10,363 bases of DNA from Candidatus Scybalocola fimicaballi (lineage in GTDB: Bacteria; Bacteroidota; Bacteroidia; Bacteroidales; Paludibacteraceae): assembly GCA_002317115.1 (NCBI GenBank), contig DCIP01000234.1, positions 1 through 10,363 of the forward strand. The letters are read 5' to 3'. The position numbers and the translations under genes were made by a program. How positions within the stretch are numbered: the stretch's first letter is position 1; the number at the start of each line of letters is the position of its first letter. Under the pieces are notes generated by a model. It saw nothing but the letters and a program-made list of their open reading frames with translations. It searched no databases and was not told where the DNA came from. Below, piece by piece: positions 6,957 to 10,363 of the stretch.

Positions 6957-6976
6957 AGACGTGATTTCTCACGTCT
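6957..6976 (-). other. GAAA-loop hairpin in the parE leader
   Basis: On the minus strand AGACGTGA, GAAA, TCACGTCT forms a perfect 8-bp stem closed by a GNRA tetraloop. It lies 4 nt after the DUF4294 stop and 24 nt before the parE ATG. TTTATG follows, which is only a short T-run. It may be a partial terminator, a processing or stability element, or a leader structure for parE. Confidence 0.5.
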
Positions 6977-6980
6977 CTCA

Positions 6981-7577
6981 TTATAACTGACCGCTCTCCA
7001 CAAGAAGGATGATGCGGTTCACAATCTGATGTTCTTCGTTTGTCTCGTCGAAACCTGTTTTAAGGTCGGCTCCGAGCATTCTTGCGAAACCTTGCCAGAA
7101 GAAGGCACGGAAACCTCCACGGAGTTCCTTCACGATTTCGTATCCAGTCATGTCACACTCTCTGTCGACAAGTGTGATGAGCATTTTGCCTTGACGCAAT
7201 GAAAGCTTCTTAAGCATTGGCTCATATTGCTTGTATATCTCGTCTTCTTTCTGCTTCATGAAGGCTTTCCTCTCCTTCTCGTTCATGCCTTCCATCTGAG
7301 AGTGCAGGTCGCGAAGCATTGATCCGATTAGTTTTGCCCATGGAAGAGTCTTCTTCACATCGCGCACTGTACGCCAGTAGAATTTCTCCTGCTTCTCATT
7401 TTTGAAATTCAGTGGAGGAAAGACGTAGAGAGTAGGGAGCCCTGCCACCATGATAGTGTCTCCGTTTTCCACCGTGGCATGAAATACCATGCTTTCATCT
7501 TTGACCTCTGACGCATTGCAGACAGAACAGATAAAAGCACTCAAAATAAACAATATATGTGAGATTCTCTTTGTCAT
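6981..7577 (-). CDS. DUF4294 exported protein
   Basis: The product has 198 residues. Residues 1-22 form a signal peptide (MTKR, hydrophobic core, ending CNAS), so it is likely periplasmic. The mature part matches the Bacteroidota-restricted DUF4294 family as I recall it: FPPLNFKNEKQEKFYWRTVRDVKKTLPWAKL, given here in overlapping pieces (FPPLNFKNEKQEKFYW, then RTVRDVKKTLPWAKL), then KQYEPMLKKLSLRQGKMLITLVDREC, seen as KQYEPMLKKLS and RQGKMLITLVDREC, and finally FRAFFWQGFARMLGADLKTG and a terminal VESGQL. The protein is rich in Lys and Glu and mainly helical. No catalytic motif is recognised and the function is unknown. It lies 48 nt upstream of parE on the same strand with a hairpin between them, so co-transcription is possible but may be attenuated. 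Confidence 0.85.
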   Translation of the reverse strand: MTKRISHILFILSAFICSVCNASEVKDESMVFHATVENGDTIMVAGLPTLYVFPPLNFKNEKQEKFYWRTVRDVKKTLPWAKLIGSMLRDLHSQMEGMNEKERKAFMKQKEDEIYKQYEPMLKKLSLRQGKMLITLVDRECDMTGYEIVKELRGGFRAFFWQGFARMLGADLKTGFDETNEEHQIVNRIILLVESGQL

Positions 7578-7609
7578 AACTTGCTTATATTATAGGTATC
7601 TCCATTTTG

Positions 7610-7617
7610 CAAATATA
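7610..7617 (-). promoter_or_regulatory. Bacteroides-type -7 element for the DUF4294/parE transcript
   Basis: On the minus strand TATATTTG (7617 to 7610) matches TAnnTTTG exactly, 32 nt before the DUF4294 ATG. No TTTG is seen at the -33 position, which falls among AT-rich repeats. Confidence 0.45.
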
Positions 7618-7619
7618 GC

Positions 7620-7697
7620 AAATTAAATTAAAAATGCTGAATGCTGAATGCTAAATTAAATTCATCATTTTGCATTTAGAATTTCGAATTTGAATTT
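7620..7697. repeat. AT-rich spacer built of short direct repeats
   Basis: The spacer between the permease and DUF4294 genes contains AAATTAAATT twice (7620-7629 and 7653-7662). These flank 2.9 tandem copies of the heptamer AATGCTG (7633-7639, 7640-7646, 7647-7652). Three copies of GAATTT follow (7679-7684, 7686-7691, 7692-7697), the last running into the permease stop codon. On the minus strand this reads as a CAGCATT series. It resembles the low-complexity intergenic repeats found in several Bacteroidales genomes. There is no open frame in it and no strong terminator. Confidence 0.7.
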
Positions 7698-8913
7698 ATT
7701 CTGCGTATTTGGTAGGGTACCAAGCTGTGATTAATCCGATGGAAAGGACTGATATGATGATAATGATGATATCCCAAAATTGTACGTCGACGGGATAATA
7801 CTCTATTACGAAGTCTGTTCCCTCACTTAGTCGGATGATTCCAAACCAACTCTGCAAGCCACATAAAAGTAGTCCGAGAATCACTCCTGCAAGACATCCG
7901 ATAGCAGTGACAAGCCACCCTTCAAGAAGGAAGATTCTGCGTATGGTGCTGTTGGTCGCACCAAGATGCTTGAGAGTCTGGATATCGTTCTTCTTTTCGA
8001 TGATAAGCATTGATAACGAGCCGATTATGTTGACGATAGCAATCATAAGCACGAAGAACAAAATCAAGAATGTCACCCATTTCTCCACCTGCAGCATACG
8101 ATAGAAATCGGCGTGGAGAGTCTCTTTATCGAGTACTTCAAACGTATATCCGTCAACGTCGGACAATGTCTTCTCAATCTGTTTTTTGATGGATGCTATG
8201 TTTGCTCCGTCTTCAATTTTGATGTCGATGTGTGAGATGTCGTGGGCTTCGTAACCGTACATTTCTCTTGCCACGTTGATGGGAATGAAAGCAAACTTGG
8301 AATCCGTCTCCTGCTGGTTGACGGAGTAAAGTCCACTCACGAATATCTGCATCTGGTTGAACGCTCCTTCCGGATTGGAGATGCTAAGTTTGGCATCATG
8401 GATGGGGGCGTAGACGGTGATGGGCTGGACAAAGTGGATGCTGGCGTTAAGCTGGGCTGCAAGCGCCACGCCAAGCACCATGTATGGCACATCATCTTTG
8501 CCGACGTTGAACTCTCCGGCGTAGACAACCTCTTTGTTGATTATGTTATAGTAGTTGGCATCCACTCCACACAGAGTGACGGATGTCTGCTTCTCTCCGT
8601 TCATCAGCACAGCACCGTCTTCAAGAACGGATGCTTGTGTCTTGATGCCTTTGATGTTTCTGATTTCCGCGATCTGCGGCAGTGTGTCGGGGTAGATTTT
8701 GCCCTCTTTAGGTTGGATTCTCAAATCGGGGTCGAACGACGAGTAGAGGTCGCCCACCACACTTTGGAACCCGTTGTAGACGCTAAGGATACATACGAGT
8801 GCCAATGACGCCACACAAATGCCTGTGGCGCATACGCCAGAGACGATGTTGATGGCATTCTGCTTCTTTTTTGAGAAAAGATAGCGTAAGGCTACTCGTA
8901 GTTCGAAGCTCAT
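7696..8913 (-). CDS. LolC/LolE-family ABC transporter permease
   Basis: This is an inner-membrane subunit of a lipoprotein-releasing or related MacB/FtsX-type exporter. The 405 residues show the four-helix family topology: TM1 about 21-45 after a basic amphipathic start (RVALRYLFSKKKQ), a large periplasmic domain of about 230 residues, TM2 about 280-302, TM3 about 332-354 and TM4 about 381-398. The cytoplasmic loop KKNDIQTLKHLGAT (307-320) is the coupling helix that contacts the ATPase in LolCDE. The periplasmic domain fits the MacB-PCD/FtsX fold. TM4 contains a run of six Ile (382-387). No LolD ATPase lies beside it, so the partner must be encoded elsewhere. The ATG lies 5 nt after the rbfA stop, so the two genes form an operon. 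I leave the symbol blank because LolC and LolE cannot be told apart here. Confidence 0.88.
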   Translation of the reverse strand: MSFELRVALRYLFSKKKQNAINIVSGVCATGICVASLALVCILSVYNGFQSVVGDLYSSFDPDLRIQPKEGKIYPDTLPQIAEIRNIKGIKTQASVLEDGAVLMNGEKQTSVTLCGVDANYYNIINKEVVYAGEFNVGKDDVPYMVLGVALAAQLNASIHFVQPITVYAPIHDAKLSISNPEGAFNQMQIFVSGLYSVNQQETDSKFAFIPINVAREMYGYEAHDISHIDIKIEDGANIASIKKQIEKTLSDVDGYTFEVLDKETLHADFYRMLQVEKWVTFLILFFVLMIAIVNIIGSLSMLIIEKKNDIQTLKHLGATNSTIRRIFLLEGWLVTAIGCLAGVILGLLLCGLQSWFGIIRLSEGTDFVIEYYPVDVQFWDIIIIIISVLSIGLITAWYPTKYAE

Positions 8914-8918
8914 CTTGT

Positions 8919-9308
8919 TTAATCTTCGTTAGACTCAGACTCGTTTTCAGTAGCAGCGTTCACTGCGTCTCTGTCTACTGCAAGCAGACGGTCGATAGTC
9001 TCAAGCTTGTCAAGTGTCTCGTCAAGCTTGAAAATCAACTCTGGAATGACGCGTACCTGATTCTTGATTCTCTTTCCTAACTCATAACGGATGCTTCGGC
9101 TGCTGTTCTTCAAAGTCTCAATAACATACTCGCTCTGATTCTGAGGGAAGACGCTGATGTAAGCCTTTGCAACACTCAAATCTGGTGAGATTCTCACCTC
9201 CGATACAGAAAGGATTGTGCCTTTGAATGTAGATGAGACGTGGATGAACATGTCTCCCAACTCTTTCTGTAGCAATCTCTCAATTCTATTTAATCTTGTA
9301 TTCTCCAT
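8919..9308 (-). CDS. rbfA: Ribosome-binding factor A
   Basis: RbfA binds the immature 30S subunit near the 5' end of 16S rRNA and helps its late maturation. The 129-residue length and KH-like layout fit. TRLNRIERLLQKELGDMF is the first helix, then SVSEVRISPDLSVAKAYISV is the central motif with conserved Ser-Pro-Asp and Ala-x-x-Tyr-(I/V)-Ser-(I/V). The later parts are SIRYELGKRIKNQVRVIPEL and FKLDETLDKLETIDRLL. The C-terminus is an acidic, probably disordered tail (ENESESNED). It has its own -7 element (9337 to 9330) and leads the permease gene by 5 nt. Confidence 0.93.
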   Translation of the reverse strand: MENTRLNRIERLLQKELGDMFIHVSSTFKGTILSVSEVRISPDLSVAKAYISVFPQNQSEYVIETLKNSSRSIRYELGKRIKNQVRVIPELIFKLDETLDKLETIDRLLAVDRDAVNAATENESESNED

Positions 9309-9329
9309 ATTCTTTTATTGTTTAGGCTG

Positions 9330-9337
9330 CAAAGGTA
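9330..9337 (-). promoter_or_regulatory. rbfA promoter -7 element
   Basis: On the minus strand TACCTTTG (9337 to 9330) matches the Bacteroidota -7 consensus, including the preferred CC. It lies 21 nt before the rbfA ATG. A -33 TTTG at the right distance is not evident. Confidence 0.55.
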
Positions 9338-9359
9338 ATGAATTTTTGTCTTTTTTCCG

Positions 9360-9367
9360 TATATTTG
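9360..9367 (+). promoter_or_regulatory. Promoter -7 element of the small-protein gene
   Basis: TATATTTG matches TAnnTTTG and lies 21 nt before the ATG at 9389. A TTTG at 9345-9348 is present but only 11 nt away, too close for a normal -33 box. With the rbfA element, it makes 9330-9367 a compact divergent promoter region. Confidence 0.5.
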
Positions 9368-9388
9368 TGATTCTTAATAGAATTATAT

Positions 9389-9523
9389 ATGGCAGACGGA
9401 TATTTGGAAAGTCGTTATGACGCGTACGAAAAGAAGAAGGCTGAGTGGGAACGTAAGAAGAGACTCGGTTTGCTGAAGAAGAAAACAGTTTCTGATGCTA
9501 AAACTGAGCCTGATAAAAAATGA
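9389..9523 (+). CDS. 44-residue highly charged small protein
   Basis: The frame runs from ATG 9389 to TGA 9521-9523 and encodes MADGYLESRYDAYEKKKAEW followed by a Lys/Arg-rich half (ERKKRLGLLKK) and an acidic/basic tail ending EPDKK. It is probably a single helix with no signal peptide or membrane segment, hence cytoplasmic. The start MAD-(G/N)-YLE-x-(R/K)-Y resembles a short conserved Bacteroidota protein I recall, often labelled only hypothetical or, misleadingly, dehydrogenase; I cannot verify this here. A -7 promoter element 21 nt upstream and its position ahead of a secreted TPR/PD40 gene support reality. Function is unknown; nucleic-acid or ribosome binding would be a guess from charge. 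Confidence 0.65.
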   Translation: MADGYLESRYDAYEKKKAEWERKKRLGLLKKKTVSDAKTEPDKK

Positions 9524-9524
9524 T

Positions 9525-9554
9525 TTTTCGTCTTCGTTTTCGTCTTCGTCTTCG
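9525..9554 (+). repeat. Five tandem hexamers (TYTTCG) between two genes
   Basis: TTTTCG, TCTTCG, TTTTCG, TCTTCG, TCTTCG run without interruption. The 12-mer TTTTCGTCTTCG is repeated exactly at 9525-9536 and 9537-9548. The array fills most of the 40-nt gap between the small protein and the TPR/PD40 gene, ending 9 nt before the ATG at 9564. Such arrays can change copy number by replication slippage, here altering the spacing to the start codon. Confidence 0.85.
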
Positions 9555-9563
9555 TTAATTATT

Positions 9564-10363
9564 ATGATTATGAGAAAGGTATTATTTTTTATATGTGTAT
9601 TGTTGATGTCGGCGTCTTTCGCGTCGGCCCAGACTACTTATGCTTCTAAAAAGGAGATTAAGGAGTATGAGACAGCTGTCCTTTTGATGGGCGACGGTAA
9701 GTATACTGAGGCATTGCCAAAACTTCAGGCTTTGGTGAGGGGAAACAAGGAGTTTGTAGATGCGGCTTGGACTCTTTCTGAACTTTATGGCTACATGAAT
9801 AATGAGACTAAGATGATCCAGACTCTTGAGGGTGTGGCAAAACCAAAATTGCCTCGCTACTACAATTCTGTGATGCGTCTTGCCAAGGCTTACCATAACA
9901 CTTGTAATTATGAAAAGGCAATCGCTACGTATGAACTGATTCCTCAAAAGGAGATGACTTACTATAAGATGGCTCAGAAAGCTATCGCTCAGTGTAAGGA
10001 CGGAATCGAACTTGCAGCGTCTCCAATTCCATTCCAGGCTAAAAATATGGGTCCTAATATCAATACTCAGTATGATGATTATTGGCCGTCTATCACTGCC
10101 GACGAGAGCCTTTTCTCTACTACCGTGAATATAGGAAAACTTGAGGGGCAGTCGACGGTTGGAAAGGGAGTCCACGAGGATATTTTCATTTCAAAGAAGC
10201 AGAATGGTGCTTGGGGCAAGATTGAGAATGCGGGACAGTCGCTTAACTCAATCGGTAATGAGGGTGCTCAGTGTTTTTCTTTGGATGGACGCTACCTTTT
10301 CTTTATCGCTTGTGACCGCCAGACTGGTATGGGCGGATGTGATATCTATTACTCTATCCGTGA
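9564..10363 (+). CDS. Secreted TPR/PD40-repeat protein, probably OmpA family, 3' end outside window
   Basis: The frame is open from ATG 9564 to the window edge, about 266 residues with no stop. A second Met at 9570 (MRKVLFF) is an equally good start. A signal peptide (RKVLFFICVLLMSASFASAQ) ends at about residue 23. Residues about 30-150 look like TPR helices (EYETAVLLMGDGKYTEALPK, then MRLAKAYHNTCNYEKAIATY). From about 160 the sequence becomes PD40/WD40-like beta propeller: DDYWPSITADESLFSTT, EDIFISKKQNGAWGKIENAG, EGAQCFSLDGRYLFFIACD and GGCDIYYS. Bacteroidota proteins of this build usually end in a CRD and an OmpA-C peptidoglycan-binding domain and sit at the outer membrane periplasmic face. 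PorE of the type IX secretion system has this order, but many paralogues exist, so I do not assign it. The missing C-terminus would decide. Confidence 0.85.
   Translation, partial: MIMRKVLFFICVLLMSASFASAQTTYASKKEIKEYETAVLLMGDGKYTEALPKLQALVRGNKEFVDAAWTLSELYGYMNNETKMIQTLEGVAKPKLPRYYNSVMRLAKAYHNTCNYEKAIATYELIPQKEMTYYKMAQKAIAQCKDGIELAASPIPFQAKNMGPNINTQYDDYWPSITADESLFSTTVNIGKLEGQSTVGKGVHEDIFISKKQNGAWGKIENAGQSLNSIGNEGAQCFSLDGRYLFFIACDRQTGMGGCDIYYSIR

Noticed and set aside
8242..8808. 188-residue + strand open frame inside the permease gene
   Set aside because: It is antisense to the periplasmic domain of the LolC/LolE-type permease, with no motif, signal peptide or start context.
9521..9600. Stop-codon readthrough of the small protein into a Val-Phe repeat
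   Set aside because: The in-frame continuation after TGA gives an alternating Val/Phe stretch, but this follows from the hexamer repeat. There is no readthrough signal, and the frame then runs out of phase across the next gene.
9582..10175. 197-residue minus-strand open frame
   Set aside because: It is antisense to the TPR/PD40 gene, which has a signal peptide and TPR and propeller repeats on the + strand.

Overview
This window looks like the chromosome of a member of the Bacteroidales (Bacteroides/Prevotella-like Bacteroidota). The evidence is a DUF4294 protein, a Bacteroidota-type topoisomerase IV B subunit, a TPR/PD40 (probably OmpA-family) envelope protein, several TAnnTTTG promoter elements of the Bacteroides sigma-ABfr type, and gene starts without clear Shine-Dalgarno sequences. 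Nearly all of it is core housekeeping and envelope biology. I see no defence island, prophage, insertion sequence, CRISPR array, rRNA or tRNA.

Layout. Positions 1-70 hold the tail of an unidentified + strand gene. A + strand block follows: an exported glucosaminidase with a LysM-like tail (191-985) and a small two-helix membrane protein (998-1372). Next is an AT-rich toxin-antitoxin cassette (1445-2120). It has a full Bacteroides-type promoter, an intact 74-residue antitoxin, and a PIN-family toxin broken by an apparent one-base deletion near 1998. A strong hairpin at 2122-2148 separates this block from the convergent minus-strand genes.

The minus-strand block reads right to left. The run parE, diacylglycerol-kinase-like lipid kinase, cytidine deaminase, lptB and threonylcarbamoyl-AMP synthase (6932 down to 2151) is tightly packed, with gaps of 3, -3, 11 and 35 nt, and is probably one transcript. 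A DUF4294 exported protein (7577-6981) lies just upstream, separated from parE by a GAAA-loop hairpin. Further upstream, rbfA and a LolC/LolE-type permease (9308-7696) form a second pair, followed by a repeat-rich AT spacer.

At 9309-9388 a divergent promoter region serves rbfA leftward and a + strand pair rightward. The pair is a 44-residue highly charged small protein and a secreted TPR/PD40 protein cut off by the window end. A five-copy hexamer repeat lies between those two genes.

Together the genes cover ribosome maturation, tRNA modification, chromosome decatenation, nucleotide salvage, LPS and lipoprotein export, and cell-wall hydrolysis. The best items for a second look are the broken PIN toxin, the repeat/micro-ORF junction before the TPR/PD40 gene, the small charged protein, and the mutually exclusive hairpins at 72-127. 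I did not find a convincing undescribed system.
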